Shown here: in pieces, positions 1 to 8,913 of the stretch
Layout: each line of letters starts with the position of its first letter
Numbering within the stretch: the first letter of the stretch is position 1
Source: Vibrio ulleungensis
GTDB lineage: Bacteria > Pseudomonadota > Gammaproteobacteria > Enterobacterales > Vibrionaceae
NCBI RefSeq assembly: GCF_016900875.1
Contig: NZ_JAFEUM010000003.1
Span: 62,001 to 126,000, forward strand
Reading direction: 5' to 3'
Length of the DNA: 64,000 nt
The notes under the pieces: model-generated
Database searches by the model: none
What the model saw: the letters and a program-made list of their open reading frames with translations, nothing else
What the model was told of the DNA's origin: nothing
Program-made: the position numbers and the translations under genes

Positions 1-1
1 T

Positions 2-277
2 AAATTTATGCTGTTGTTAAAAACACTGTACAGCATCGATGCCGAAGCGTTTGCTGAAGCGACAGCAGTAAAAGGACGCAAACGTGTCTATTTTGCTGAC
101 AATAAAGAGTTATTGCTTGCCAGTGGCAACACGACTAAGCCTCGCGCGATTGACGGTTCTCCATTTTGGGTTATCACCAATACCAACACTAATCGTAAGC
201 GCCAGATGATAGAGCAACTAATGGAGCGTATGACGTTCCCAGCAGAACTGGTAGAAAAAGTTGCCAAGGCAATCTAA
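2..277 (+). CDS. seqA: SeqA, negative modulator of replication initiation (3' part)
   Basis: This is the carboxy-terminal DNA-binding part of SeqA; the reading frame is already open at the left edge, so the gene starts outside the window. SeqA binds hemimethylated GATC sites, sequesters oriC and delays re-initiation. The segment with WVITNTNTNRKR and the closing FPAELVEKVAKAI is characteristic of the family's carboxy-terminal domain. It ends 74 bases before pgm, the same seqA-pgm order known in enterobacteria, and a strong terminator lies between the two. Identification is firm; only the amino-terminal oligomerisation domain is missing from view. Confidence 0.95.
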   Translation, partial: KFMLLLKTLYSIDAEAFAEATAVKGRKRVYFADNKELLLASGNTTKPRAIDGSPFWVITNTNTNRKRQMIEQLMERMTFPAELVEKVAKAI

Positions 278-290
278 AACACAGAATCCC

Positions 291-325
291 GCTCGAGCAA
301 GTTCAACTGGCTCGAGCTTTTTTTT
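291..325 (+). terminator. Rho-independent terminator after seqA
   Basis: Two copies of the self-complementary octamer GCTCGAGC (291-298 and 310-317) form an 8-bp stem with a 12-nt loop, followed by eight T. It should end seqA transcription before pgm. Confidence 0.85.
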
Positions 326-351
326 ATGTAAAGTTATAAAGGAATCTCAAC

Positions 352-1998
352 ATGGCTATGCATCCTCGTGCAGGGCAAAAAGCGCTTCAGGAAGATCTAC
401 ATAATATTCCTGCGCTGGTCGCTAATTATTATCTTATGCAACCGGAAGCGGGCAATGCGGCACAACAAGTCGCCTTTGGTACGTCTGGGCATCGCGGCTC
501 CGCCGATAAAGTGACTTTTAATGAAAATCATATCCTTGCTATTGCTCAAGCGGTTGCAGAAGTAAGAGCCGACAATGGCGTTACCGGTCCAATTTTTGTC
601 GGTAAAGATACGCATGCACTTTCTGAACCTGCTTATGCCTCTGTGGTAGAAGTACTGATTGCAAATAACATTGAAGTGATCGGCCAAATCGATAATGGCT
701 ATACCCCAACTCCGGGTGTCTCTCACGCGATTTTGACGCACAATTTAGCTAACGATACTCAAGCAGATGGCATAGTGATCACGCCTTCTCATAATCCACC
801 ACAAGATGGCGGTATTAAGTACAATCCGACCCACGGTGGTCCAGCGGAAGGTGCACTTACTACCGCCATCGAAAATCGTGCTAATGAGATCATTGCTCAA
901 GGGCTAACCGCGGTGAAGCGCACGCCTATCGCGCAAGCTAAAGCGTCCCCTTTGTATCGCGAAATCGATTTGGTTGCACCTTACGTTGCAGACCTGCCAA
1001 ACGTGATCAACATGGAAGCAATCCAAAAGTCGGGCCTAAAACTGGGTGTTGACCCGCTAGGTGGCAGTGGCATTGAGTATTGGCGCCAAATTGGCCAAGC
1101 CTACAATCTAGATCTGACCTTGGTGAGCGAAGCTATTGACCCAAGTTTCCAATTTATGTCATTAGATAAAGATGGTGTGGTACGTATGGACTGTTCTTCG
1201 CCTTATGCGATGGCCAGTCTATTAGCACTGAAAGACGATTATGATCTGGCGTTTGGTAACGACCCAGACTACGACCGTCACGGTATCGTCACGCCAGCAG
1301 GTTTGATGAACCCTAACCACTTCTTAGCCGTGTGTATCGATTACCTATACCGTCATCGTGAAGGTTGGGGCGCAGACGTTGCCGTGGGTAAAACCTTGGT
1401 TTCAAGTGCCATCATCGATAAAGTCGTTGCCGATTTAGGCCGCGAGCTGTGTGAAGTGCCTGTTGGCTTTAAATGGTTTGTTGATGGGCTATTTGAAGGT
1501 AAGTTTGGCTTCGGTGGTGAAGAGTCTGCGGGTGCGTCGTTCTTACGTAAAGATGGCACCCCTTGGTCAACCGATAAAGACGGCATCATTCTTTGCCTGC
1601 TAGCGGCAGAAATCACCGCAGTAACGGGTAAAAACCCACAGCAGTACTACGATGAACTAGCAGCAAAACACGGCGCTTCTTCGTACAATCGCATTCAAGC
1701 TGTCGCTAATCACGCTCAAAAAGCGGTTCTATCGAAGCTGTCACCTGAGATGGTTTCGGCAACAGAACTTGCAGGCGACCCTATTACCGCTCGATTGACT
1801 CACGCTCCAGGTAATGGCGCCGCTATCGGTGGCCTTAAAGTGACCACGGAGTTCGGTTGGTTTGCTGCGCGCCCATCGGGCACCGAAGAAATTTACAAGA
1901 TTTACTGTGAAAGTTTCAAAGGCGAAGATCACTTGCGCCTTATGGAAAAAGAAGCACAAGAGATTGTAAACCAAGTATTCGCAGACGCAGGTTTGTAA
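352..1998 (+). CDS. pgm: Phosphoglucomutase, alpha-D-glucose phosphate specific
   Basis: A 548-residue phosphoglucomutase that interconverts glucose-1-phosphate and glucose-6-phosphate in the cytoplasm, linking glycolysis to nucleotide-sugar and polysaccharide synthesis. The active-site phosphoserine loop is seen as TPSHNPP (near residue 145), the metal-binding loop as DPDYDRHG (near 305), the sugar-binding loop as GGEESAGAS (near 390) and the phosphate-binding loop as RPSGTEE near the end. The length matches E. coli Pgm (546). The ATG at 352 is preceded by AAGGAA. The gene stands alone between two terminators. Confidence 0.97.
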   Translation: MAMHPRAGQKALQEDLHNIPALVANYYLMQPEAGNAAQQVAFGTSGHRGSADKVTFNENHILAIAQAVAEVRADNGVTGPIFVGKDTHALSEPAYASVVEVLIANNIEVIGQIDNGYTPTPGVSHAILTHNLANDTQADGIVITPSHNPPQDGGIKYNPTHGGPAEGALTTAIENRANEIIAQGLTAVKRTPIAQAKASPLYREIDLVAPYVADLPNVINMEAIQKSGLKLGVDPLGGSGIEYWRQIGQAYNLDLTLVSEAIDPSFQFMSLDKDGVVRMDCSSPYAMASLLALKDDYDLAFGNDPDYDRHGIVTPAGLMNPNHFLAVCIDYLYRHREGWGADVAVGKTLVSSAIIDKVVADLGRELCEVPVGFKWFVDGLFEGKFGFGGEESAGASFLRKDGTPWSTDKDGIILCLLAAEITAVTGKNPQQYYDELAAKHGASSYNRIQAVANHAQKAVLSKLSPEMVSATELAGDPITARLTHAPGNGAAIGGLKVTTEFGWFAARPSGTEEIYKIYCESFKGEDHLRLMEKEAQEIVNQVFADAGL

Positions 1999-2025
1999 CT
2001 CGGAACTTGAGTTAACACCTTATCG

Positions 2026-2052
2026 AGGCCAAACATCAGTTTGGCCTTTTTT
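2026..2052 (+). terminator. Terminator after pgm
   Basis: Stem AGGCCAAAC / GTTTGGCC with a 4-nt loop, followed by six T, 27 bases after the pgm stop. Confidence 0.88.
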
Positions 2053-2098
2053 AGTCCCTTAGCTTTTCCTCGCCTCTCGCTTCCTCGATCCTCGCCCC

Positions 2099-2854
2099 TC
2101 AACCCCCTGGCCAACCATCCGGCACAATAAACCAAAACCTACCACTCTCATCAACGCAGTGAACGTCTCGTTCAAAGGGATGTTGGGCCAAGTCGAGACA
2201 GTGCTCGCTGTGTTCACCCGTCGCCCAGTAAGGTTTCTCTACTACATACAACTTCGAGTTAATGTTGCTCGCTTGGTGATGATAGCACCAATGCCCATTG
2301 ATGCATTTTGGTTCTAGCTCAAGGTCAGCGCAATGGGTAGGAATCGGCTGATCGATAAAGGGGTTGGTGTAGAGCCTTCCTTGCACTAGCAATCGCGAAT
2401 CTAACCCTGAAAATTGCGGAAACTGCGCCGAAAATCCTTCATGGTGGGTTAACAATAATTGCTTTTTCACCATCTTATTGAGCTTTAAATCTAATCGGTC
2501 ACGCGCATTGGGCCCATGCCAATAGCCATCTAATAGTAGGAAGAACTTAATCGCCACTTCCCAATGCTCGAGTGGTTGCTCCTCTAAATCCAATCGTTGA
2601 ACAACGAAATCAAGGGCACCAACAGTCTGTCCATTGTGGTTAAATTGAACCTCGTCAGCGACTATTTGATACGAATGGCTGTGATCTAGCATCGATTTAA
2701 CGCAATCTTGGTAGTAAAACCCTAGTCTTGGATTAGGACTAATCGCTGGAAGTAACTTAGGATTGGAGGACAATGTCATAGGGTCGACTAACAATGGTGC
2801 ATTTTTTATTAGGTTTGGGCTGTGGCAGATCCAATGGTAAAAATTGACGTCCAT
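2099..2854 (-). CDS. DUF1853 family protein
   Basis: A 251-residue cytoplasmic protein recognisable as DUF1853, a family found in many gammaproteobacteria with no assigned reaction. The sequence contains FVVQRLD...HWEVAIKFFLL and YWHGPNARDRLDLKLNKM, the best-conserved part of the family, with acidic and lysine residues arranged rather like a restriction-endonuclease-type fold. That resemblance is an impression only. No signal peptide or membrane segment is visible. It is divergent from the Nif3-family gene, with start codons about 100 bases apart. Family assignment is fairly secure; the function is unknown. Confidence 0.75.
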   Translation of the reverse strand: MDVNFYHWICHSPNLIKNAPLLVDPMTLSSNPKLLPAISPNPRLGFYYQDCVKSMLDHSHSYQIVADEVQFNHNGQTVGALDFVVQRLDLEEQPLEHWEVAIKFFLLLDGYWHGPNARDRLDLKLNKMVKKQLLLTHHEGFSAQFPQFSGLDSRLLVQGRLYTNPFIDQPIPTHCADLELEPKCINGHWCYHHQASNINSKLYVVEKPYWATGEHSEHCLDLAQHPFERDVHCVDESGRFWFIVPDGWPGG

Positions 2855-2956
2855 GGCAATCTCTTTTTCGAGTAGGTGGTGGCACAGAGGGGAGAAATCG
2901 ACCCAAAATGCTTTATACTGTGTCTATTGTCGAGAGTATTGGAACGCAATGCAACA

Positions 2957-3715
2957 ATGAATCATTTGCAACTAGAAAAGCTGTTAAATCAATTTCTTAA
3001 ACCTGAGCTTATTAAAGATTATGCCCCCAATGGGATGCAGGTCGAAGGTACGCAAGATGTCAAAAAGATCGTGACTGGCGTGACGGCTTCACAAGCCCTC
3101 ATAGACGCGGCCATTGAGCGCCAAGCTGATGCGATTTTGGTCCATCATGGGTACTTCTGGAAGGGCGAGCCAGAGCCTATTCGAGGCATGAAAGGGCGAC
3201 GCATTCGGTCTCTCATTAAGCACGATATTAACCTCTATGGCTACCATCTCCCCTTAGATATCCATTCACAAATAGGTAACAACGTGCGTCTTGCTCAGTT
3301 GTTAAATATTACCGTTGAAGGGGGGCTAGAAGGGCACGAACAGTCAGTTTCTCTATTTGGTAAGTTAGAAAAACCGCTAACAGGCGAACAGTTTTCGGCT
3401 CGAATTGAACAGGTACTCCAACGCGCGCCGTTGCATATATCACCAGATTATATGAATAAAACCATAGAAACTGTAGGGTGGTGTACGGGCGGTGGGCAAG
3501 ATTTTATCGAACTTGCAGCTTCAAAAGGCTTGGATGCGTTTATTTCCGGTGAAATTTCAGAGCGCACCACGTATACAGCCCGAGAGATGGGCATTCACTA
3601 CTTTGCTGCAGGCCATCACGCCACAGAACGCTATGGTGTGAAAGCATTAGGTGAGTGGCTTGCCGCAGAACACGGGTTCGATGTTGAGTTTATTGATATC
3701 GATAATCCAGTATAA
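2957..3715 (+). CDS. ybgI: Nif3-like dinuclear metal centre protein (YbgI family)
   Basis: A 252-residue member of the NIF3/YbgI family, toroidal hexamers with a dinuclear metal site; the E. coli homologue is linked to DNA damage tolerance but its reaction is unsettled. The metal ligands are visible in ILVHHGYFWKGE (near residue 65), YHLPLDIHSQIGNN (near 100) and, near the end, AAGHHATERYG. The frame is open upstream to 2876, but the ATG at 2957 gives the family length (247 in E. coli) and begins directly with the conserved MNHLQLEKLLN. No good ribosome-binding site precedes either start. Confidence 0.88.
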   Translation: MNHLQLEKLLNQFLKPELIKDYAPNGMQVEGTQDVKKIVTGVTASQALIDAAIERQADAILVHHGYFWKGEPEPIRGMKGRRIRSLIKHDINLYGYHLPLDIHSQIGNNVRLAQLLNITVEGGLEGHEQSVSLFGKLEKPLTGEQFSARIEQVLQRAPLHISPDYMNKTIETVGWCTGGGQDFIELAASKGLDAFISGEISERTTYTAREMGIHYFAAGHHATERYGVKALGEWLAAEHGFDVEFIDIDNPV

Positions 3716-3805
3716 ATACACTCTGTGCTTAACGCTTTTAACCTCGATGACGCAGTCTAACGGTTGGTTGTAGCGAAAGAGCTCCCGTGAATAGAAATTA
3801 GAATC

Positions 3806-3838
3806 AAAAAAAAGAGCTTGGCATTGCCAAGCTCTTTT
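3806..3838 (-). terminator. Bidirectional terminator between ybgI and gltA
   Basis: Stem AAGAGCTTGGC / GCCAAGCTCTT with a 3-nt loop. An A-run on the left gives a long U-run for minus-strand gltA mRNA, and four T on the right serve the plus strand. Confidence 0.88.
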
Positions 3839-3859
3839 CAATTTTAAGGCATGAATGAC

Positions 3860-5149
3860 TTATTCGCGCTCATGTAGAGGTTTAAAGTCACGCAACTCTT
3901 CACCCGTGTAAAGCTGACGAGGACGACCGATACGTGCAGCAGGATCGCTGTGCATCTCGTTCCAGTGAGCAATCCAACCGATAGTACGAGACATCGCAAA
4001 GATTACGGTAAACATCGATACAGGGATGCCTATCGCTTTCAAAATGATGCCCGAGTAGAAGTCCACATTCGGGTAGAGTTTCTTCTCAACGAAGTACTCA
4101 TCCGACAGTGCAATTCTTTCAAGCTCCATCGCAACATCCAACAGTGGATCTTTGATGTTAAGCTCAGAAAGCACTTCGTGGCACGCTTCACGCATTACTG
4201 TGGCGCGTGGGTCGTAGTTTTTGTACACGCGGTGTCCAAAGCCCATCAAACGGAAAGGATCATCTTTGTCTTTCGCACGTTTAACGTACTCTGGGATTTT
4301 ATCAACCGAACCAATTTCTTCTAGCATGCGTAGACACGCTTCGTTGGCACCACCGTGAGCAGGCCCCCAAAGTGACGCAATACCCGCTGCGATACACGCA
4401 AATGGGTTGGCACCAGATGAACCGGCCAAACGTACAGTAGACGTTGAAGCGTTTTGTTCATGGTCAGCATGCAGCGTAAAGATCTTGTCCATTGCGCGAG
4501 CAACAACAGGGTTAACTTCGTAATCTTCACAAGGGTTTGCAAACATCATATGTAGGAAGTTTTCAGCATAGGTCAGGTCGTTACGAGGGTAGATGAAAGG
4601 TTGACCTATGGAATACTTGTAACACATGGCTGCAAGAGTGGGCATTTTCGATAGCAAACGGTACGCCGCAATTTCGCGGTGACTATCGTTATTAATATCA
4701 AGTGAATCATGATAGAAGGCTGCTAAAGCACCTACCACGCCAACCATGATCGCCATTGGGTGGGCGTCGCGGCGGAAACCGTGGAAGAAGCTAGCAATTT
4801 GTTCATGTACCATGGTGTGACGAGTGACGACTTTTTTGAAGTCTTCGTACTCTTCACGTGTTGGGGCTTCACCATAAAGTAAAATGTAACAAACTTCTAA
4901 ATAATCAGCGTTGTTGGCCAGTTGATCAATTGGGAAACCGCGATGTAGCAGTACCCCTTTGTTGCCGTCGATAAACGTGATTTGTGATTCACAAGATGCA
5001 GTGGCAAGAAAACCAGGGTCAAAGGTAAAGTAACCATTTGCTCCAAGTTTACGAACATCAATTACTTCTGGGCCTAGGGCACCGTCCATAATTGGCAGTT
5101 CGATGGGCGCAAGACCTTCAATATGAAGGGTCGCTTTCTTATCTGCCAT
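3860..5149 (-). CDS. gltA: Citrate synthase (type II)
   Basis: A 429-residue citrate synthase that condenses oxaloacetate and acetyl-CoA at the entry of the TCA cycle. The catalytic histidines lie in [19 protein letters not shown] and [10 protein letters not shown], the family signature is [14 protein letters not shown], and the catalytic aspartate is in NVDFYSG. The frame is open 27 codons further upstream, but the ATG at 5149 follows AAGGAGA at ideal spacing and begins [12 protein letters not shown] like other bacterial GltA. The gene is divergent from sdhC, as in E. coli. Length matches the hexameric NADH-inhibited class (427 in E. coli); the allosteric behaviour is inferred from that. Confidence 0.97.
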   Translation of the reverse strand: MADKKATLHIEGLAPIELPIMDGALGPEVIDVRKLGANGYFTFDPGFLATASCESQITFIDGNKGVLLHRGFPIDQLANNADYLEVCYILLYGEAPTREEYEDFKKVVTRHTMVHEQIASFFHGFRRDAHPMAIMVGVVGALAAFYHDSLDINNDSHREIAAYRLLSKMPTLAAMCYKYSIGQPFIYPRNDLTYAENFLHMMFANPCEDYEVNPVVARAMDKIFTLHADHEQNASTSTVRLAGSSGANPFACIAAGIASLWGPAHGGANEACLRMLEEIGSVDKIPEYVKRAKDKDDPFRLMGFGHRVYKNYDPRATVMREACHEVLSELNIKDPLLDVAMELERIALSDEYFVEKKLYPNVDFYSGIILKAIGIPVSMFTVIFAMSRTIGWIAHWNEMHSDPAARIGRPRQLYTGEELRDFKPLHERE

Positions 5150-5544
5150 AACATTCTCCTTTGTAATTATTAATCCGTCCCGGATATTTTTGTGCCCCAA
5201 TTTTTTACTGGGGATTGGCCTTAAAGTCAATTTTTATGCATTTTTGTGTGCACTTGTTTTGATTTTTTTTGTATCAAAAGTTAAAAACCTGTTCTATGTA
5301 TCAATTTTTGTTACCTTGATTGTATTAGAATGTTACAGGCCGTATAGTGGCCGTGAAAATGTCCCTCAAACGCCCAAGTTATATAGGACTGGTGTAGAAA
5401 AATAACAACGTATCAGTTAATTGGGTTAACAATTCATTTACATTTAAGTCGTCCAATTCGGCCGTAAAGTGTAAAGTAAATGTTAAGTTTTAGGGCTTTT
5501 TGGTGGATATTTGTCCAAACTTTAAAACGCTCAAATGGAGCTGA
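5150..5544. promoter_or_regulatory. Divergent gltA / sdhC control region
   Basis: This 395-base AT-rich gap separates two divergent TCA-cycle units and must hold both promoters. Repeated GTTAA-type blocks (5416-5420, 5425-5429 and TGTTAA at 5481-5486) resemble the direct repeats bound by ArcA, which represses gltA and sdh in E. coli; this is inference from word matches. I saw no convincing coding region. A 71-codon open frame from 5190 starts antisense to the region just upstream of the gltA start, has no ribosome-binding site and no recognisable content. Confidence 0.5.
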
Positions 5545-5937
5545 GTGAGCAAGCCCGTGAATGATAGAAAAAAAAGACCCGTAAATCTCGATCTACAGAC
5601 CATTAAGTTTCCAATCACAGCGATTGCTTCGATTCTTCACCGGATTTCTGGAGTAATTACGTTTGTCGCGGTTGGTATTTTGTTGTGGCTGTTGAATCTT
5701 TCCCTCTCGTCCCCCATCGGTTTTAACGATGCGGCCAACATTGTTGATGGCTTCTTCGTAAAACTTATCCTTTGGGGAATTCTTACCGCTCTTGCTTATC
5801 ACATAGTCGGTGGCATCCGTCACTTAATTATGGATTTGGGTTATTTCGAAGAGCTCGATACTGCCACGCTTAGCAGTAAAGTTGCTTTTGGTATAACGGC
5901 ATTCTTATCGCTATTAGCAGGGGTGATGGTATGGTAA
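5545..5937 (+). CDS. sdhC: Succinate dehydrogenase cytochrome b556 subunit
   Basis: A 130-residue membrane anchor of complex II with three membrane helices. It contributes one haem b ligand and part of the ubiquinone site. The ligand region is YHIVGGIRHLIMD, with His86 the expected axial ligand, and the family start RPVNLDLQTIKFPITAIASILHR has the conserved Ser/Arg quinone-site residues. The start is GTG at 5545 preceded by GGAG. It overlaps sdhD by seven bases, so the two are probably translationally coupled, and it heads the sdhCDAB-suc block. Confidence 0.95.
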   Translation: MSKPVNDRKKRPVNLDLQTIKFPITAIASILHRISGVITFVAVGILLWLLNLSLSSPIGFNDAANIVDGFFVKLILWGILTALAYHIVGGIRHLIMDLGYFEELDTATLSSKVAFGITAFLSLLAGVMVW

Positions 5938-6275
5938 ATCACGTTTCTTCATTTGGTCGTAACGGCGTGCATGACTACTTGTTACTGCGCGCAACCGCGA
6001 TCATCATGACACTGTATACAGTCTACCTCGTCAGTTTTATTGCGTTTACTGATGTGAGTTATCTCTCTTGGTCAAGCTTCTTTGATGGCACTTTTACTAA
6101 AGTGTTCACCATGCTAGCGCTTGCTTCTGTCATGATCCATGCGTGGATCGGGATGTGGCAGGTATTGACCGATTATATTAAGCCAACCTTATTACGCGGC
6201 GTCCTTCAATTGGGCGTGATTGTCGTTCTTATCGGTTATTTCTTGTCCGGCTTTTTTATTTTGTGGGGTGCTTAA
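5931..6275 (+). CDS. sdhD: Succinate dehydrogenase hydrophobic anchor subunit
   Basis: A 114-residue second membrane anchor of complex II, with three predicted helices. His70 in VMIHAWIGMWQVLTDY is the expected second haem b ligand, followed by the conserved Asp-Tyr of the quinone pocket. It overlaps the end of sdhC, and its stop is immediately followed by the GTG start of sdhA, so the membrane and catalytic subunits are tightly packed in one operon. The length is the family's usual 115. Confidence 0.94.
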   Translation: MVNHVSSFGRNGVHDYLLLRATAIIMTLYTVYLVSFIAFTDVSYLSWSSFFDGTFTKVFTMLALASVMIHAWIGMWQVLTDYIKPTLLRGVLQLGVIVVLIGYFLSGFFILWGA

Positions 6276-8042
6276 GTGACTATTCCAGTTCGCGAATTTG
6301 ACGCCGTTGTTATCGGCGCCGGTGGTGCAGGCATGCGTGCCGCACTGCAAATTTCTGAGCAAGGCTTGAGCTGTGCCTTGCTGTCTAAAGTTTTTCCAAC
6401 CCGTTCTCATACTGTATCTGCCCAAGGTGGTATTACCGTTGCGTTAGGTAACTCTCACCAAGATAACTGGCAGTGGCACATGTATGACACAGTAAAAGGC
6501 TCTGATTACATTGGTGATCAGAACGCGATCGAATACATGTGTAAAAACGGTCCGGCTTCTGTCATCGAGCTCGAAAAAATGGGTTTACCGTTTTCTCGTT
6601 TCAATGATGGCTCTATCTATCAACGTCCTTTTGGTGGCCAGTCAAAAGAGTTTGGTGGAGAGCAAGCAGCGCGTACAGCCGCTGCCGCAGACCGTACAGG
6701 GCACGCACTATTGCATACCCTTTATCAGCAAAACGTTAAGCACAAGACCACGATCTTTTCTGAGTGGTATGCACTGGATATGGTTAAAAACCAAGACGGT
6801 GCAATTTGTGGTGTGACCGCGATTTGCATGGAAACTGGCGAGATTTGTTACTTCAAATCGAAGGCGACTATCCTAGCAACCGGTGGTGCAGGCCGTATTT
6901 ACGCCTCTACCACAAATGCACACATCAACACCGGTGACGGTGTCGGTATGGCGCTGCGTGCTGGTGTTCCAATGCAAGATATGGAAATGTGGCAGTTCCA
7001 CCCAACCGGTATTGCCGGCGCGGGCGTATTGGTCACAGAAGGCTGTCGTGGTGAAGGTGGTTACCTTCTCAACAAAGACGGCGAACGCTTTATGGAGCGC
7101 TACGCACCAAACGCGAAAGATTTAGCGGGTCGTGATGTTGTTGCTCGTTCAATGATGATCGAAATCCGTGAAGGTCGCGGCTGCGATGGCCCATGGGGTC
7201 CACACATTAAGCTTAAGCTTGATCACTTGGGTAAAGACGTCCTTGAGTCGCGCTTGCCGGGTATTTGTGAACTTTCTAGAACCTTCGCACACGTTGATCC
7301 TGTTAAAGAACCTATTCCTGTTATTCCAACCTGTCACTATATGATGGGTGGCGTACCAACGCAGGTATCGGGTCAAGCGATTAAGCAAACGGCTGACGGC
7401 AGTGATGTAGAAGTTCAAGGCCTCTTTGCGTGTGGCGAAATTGCCTCTGTATCGGTTCATGGTGCTAACCGCCTTGGTGGTAACTCATTACTTGATTTGG
7501 TGGTCTTTGGCCGTGCAACAGGTCTACACCTTGGTGAGACTCTTGCTGCACAAGCGGAAGCGCGCCCAGCCTCGGAATCTGACATCGAAGAGTCACTGGC
7601 GCGTACCATGCGCTGGGAAAACTCAACCTCAGGTGAAGATCCGGTTCAAATTCGTAAAGATCTTCAACGCTGCATGCAAAACAGCTTCTCGGTATTCCGT
7701 GAAGGTGACGCAATGGCGACGGGTCTGGAAGAGCTTAAGACGATTCGCGAGCGACTGCAAAACGCGCACTTGGCGGATAAATCGTCTGAATTCAACACTC
7801 AACGTATTGAGTGTCTAGAGCTGGATAACCTAATGGAAACAGCGGTTTCTACTGCTGTAGCGGCGAACTACCGTACTGAGTCTCGTGGTGCCCATGCACG
7901 CTTTGACTTCCCAGAACGTGATGATGAGCAGTGGTTGTGTCACTCTATTTACAACCCGGAAACTGAGCAGATGAGCAAACGTGATGTCAACATGACGCCC
8001 GTTCATCGTGAAGCATTCCCGCCGAAAGCACGTACATACTAA
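6276..8042 (+). CDS. sdhA: Succinate dehydrogenase flavoprotein subunit
   Basis: A 588-residue catalytic subunit that oxidises succinate to fumarate on covalently bound FAD at the cytoplasmic face of the inner membrane. The dinucleotide fold is [13 protein letters not shown] (near residue 12), the FAD-attachment histidine is in SHTVSAQGG (near 45), and the substrate-binding segments include [21 protein letters not shown] around 245 and the [16 protein letters not shown] loop near 393. The GTG start directly abuts the sdhD stop. It matches E. coli SdhA in length (588) and is complete. Confidence 0.97.
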   Translation: MTIPVREFDAVVIGAGGAGMRAALQISEQGLSCALLSKVFPTRSHTVSAQGGITVALGNSHQDNWQWHMYDTVKGSDYIGDQNAIEYMCKNGPASVIELEKMGLPFSRFNDGSIYQRPFGGQSKEFGGEQAARTAAAADRTGHALLHTLYQQNVKHKTTIFSEWYALDMVKNQDGAICGVTAICMETGEICYFKSKATILATGGAGRIYASTTNAHINTGDGVGMALRAGVPMQDMEMWQFHPTGIAGAGVLVTEGCRGEGGYLLNKDGERFMERYAPNAKDLAGRDVVARSMMIEIREGRGCDGPWGPHIKLKLDHLGKDVLESRLPGICELSRTFAHVDPVKEPIPVIPTCHYMMGGVPTQVSGQAIKQTADGSDVEVQGLFACGEIASVSVHGANRLGGNSLLDLVVFGRATGLHLGETLAAQAEARPASESDIEESLARTMRWENSTSGEDPVQIRKDLQRCMQNSFSVFREGDAMATGLEELKTIRERLQNAHLADKSSEFNTQRIECLELDNLMETAVSTAVAANYRTESRGAHARFDFPERDDEQWLCHSIYNPETEQMSKRDVNMTPVHREAFPPKARTY

Positions 8043-8056
8043 GGGAGGACACTATT

Positions 8057-8767
8057 ATGAAACTTAACTTCTCTTTGTATCGCTACAACCCTGACATTGA
8101 TACCAAGCCATACATGAAAGATTATGTGCTTGACGTCGAAGAAGGCTCGGACATGATGGTGCTCGATGCTTTGATTTTGCTGAAAGAGCAAGATCCAAGC
8201 ATCTCATTTCGTCGTTCCTGCCGTGAAGGGGTATGTGGATCGGACGGTCTAAACATGAACGGCAAAAATGGTTTGGCCTGTATTACACCCTTGTCGGCTC
8301 TAACTGGTGACAAACTGGTGATACGTCCACTGCCTGGTCTGCCTGTCGTGCGTGACTTAATTGTCGACATGACTCAGTTTTACGATAACTACGCCAAAGT
8401 GAAACCATTCTTAATTGATGACGACAGCTTGCCACCATCGCGTGAAAATCTGCAGTCACCAGAAGAGCGTGCTCACTTAGACGGTTTGTACGAATGTATC
8501 ATGTGTGCATGTTGTACTACATCGTGCCCATCGTTCTGGTGGAACCCAGACAAGTTTGTGGGTCCAGCAGGCCTGTTAGCCGCGTATCGTTGGCTGATCG
8601 ACAGCCGAGATACCGCGACTGACGAGCGTCTAGCAGATTTGGATGACGCTTTTAGCGTTTTCCGTTGCCATGGCATCATGAATTGTGTAAGTGTATGTCC
8701 TAAAGGGTTGAATCCAACCAAGGCAATCGGTCATATTAAGACCATGTTGATAGAACGTTCAGTTTAA
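8057..8767 (+). CDS. sdhB: Succinate dehydrogenase iron-sulfur subunit
   Basis: A 236-residue subunit that relays electrons from FAD to ubiquinone. Three cluster sites are visible. The 2Fe-2S ligands lie in SCREGVCGSDGLNMNG and the cysteine of GLACITPL. The 4Fe-4S site is CIMCACCTTSCP (near residue 150). The 3Fe-4S site uses the cysteines around FRCHGIMNCVSVCPKGLNP. The ribosome-binding site is AGGGAGGA. It lies 14 bases after sdhA and ends the sdh unit before a 146-base gap holding a hairpin. Confidence 0.97.
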   Translation: MKLNFSLYRYNPDIDTKPYMKDYVLDVEEGSDMMVLDALILLKEQDPSISFRRSCREGVCGSDGLNMNGKNGLACITPLSALTGDKLVIRPLPGLPVVRDLIVDMTQFYDNYAKVKPFLIDDDSLPPSRENLQSPEERAHLDGLYECIMCACCTTSCPSFWWNPDKFVGPAGLLAAYRWLIDSRDTATDERLADLDDAFSVFRCHGIMNCVSVCPKGLNPTKAIGHIKTMLIERSV

Positions 8768-8781
8768 AAATAATAAAAATT

Positions 8782-8809
8782 GCCAACCCTAGTGCAGTTT
8801 AGGGTTGGC
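8782..8809. other. Stable hairpin between sdhB and sucA
   Basis: A perfect 10-bp stem (GCCAACCCTA / TAGGGTTGGC) with an 8-nt loop lies 15 bases after sdhB. On the plus strand no T-run follows, so it looks like a processing or mRNA-stabilising element rather than a full terminator. On the minus strand it is followed by an AATTTTTATT tract. Confidence 0.6.
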
Positions 8810-8913
8810 TATAACAAGGAATCGAGCAATTAAAGCCCAACTTTAAATTTGACTCGAATTAGTGAAGTGAGCTCCTACAGAGCGACAGTAAAACCTACAG
8901 GTTAAGGGAAACT

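Noticed and set aside
5190..5405. 71-codon open frame between gltA and sdhC
   Set aside because: It lies in the divergent control region, starts antisense to the area just before gltA, has no ribosome-binding site and no recognisable content.
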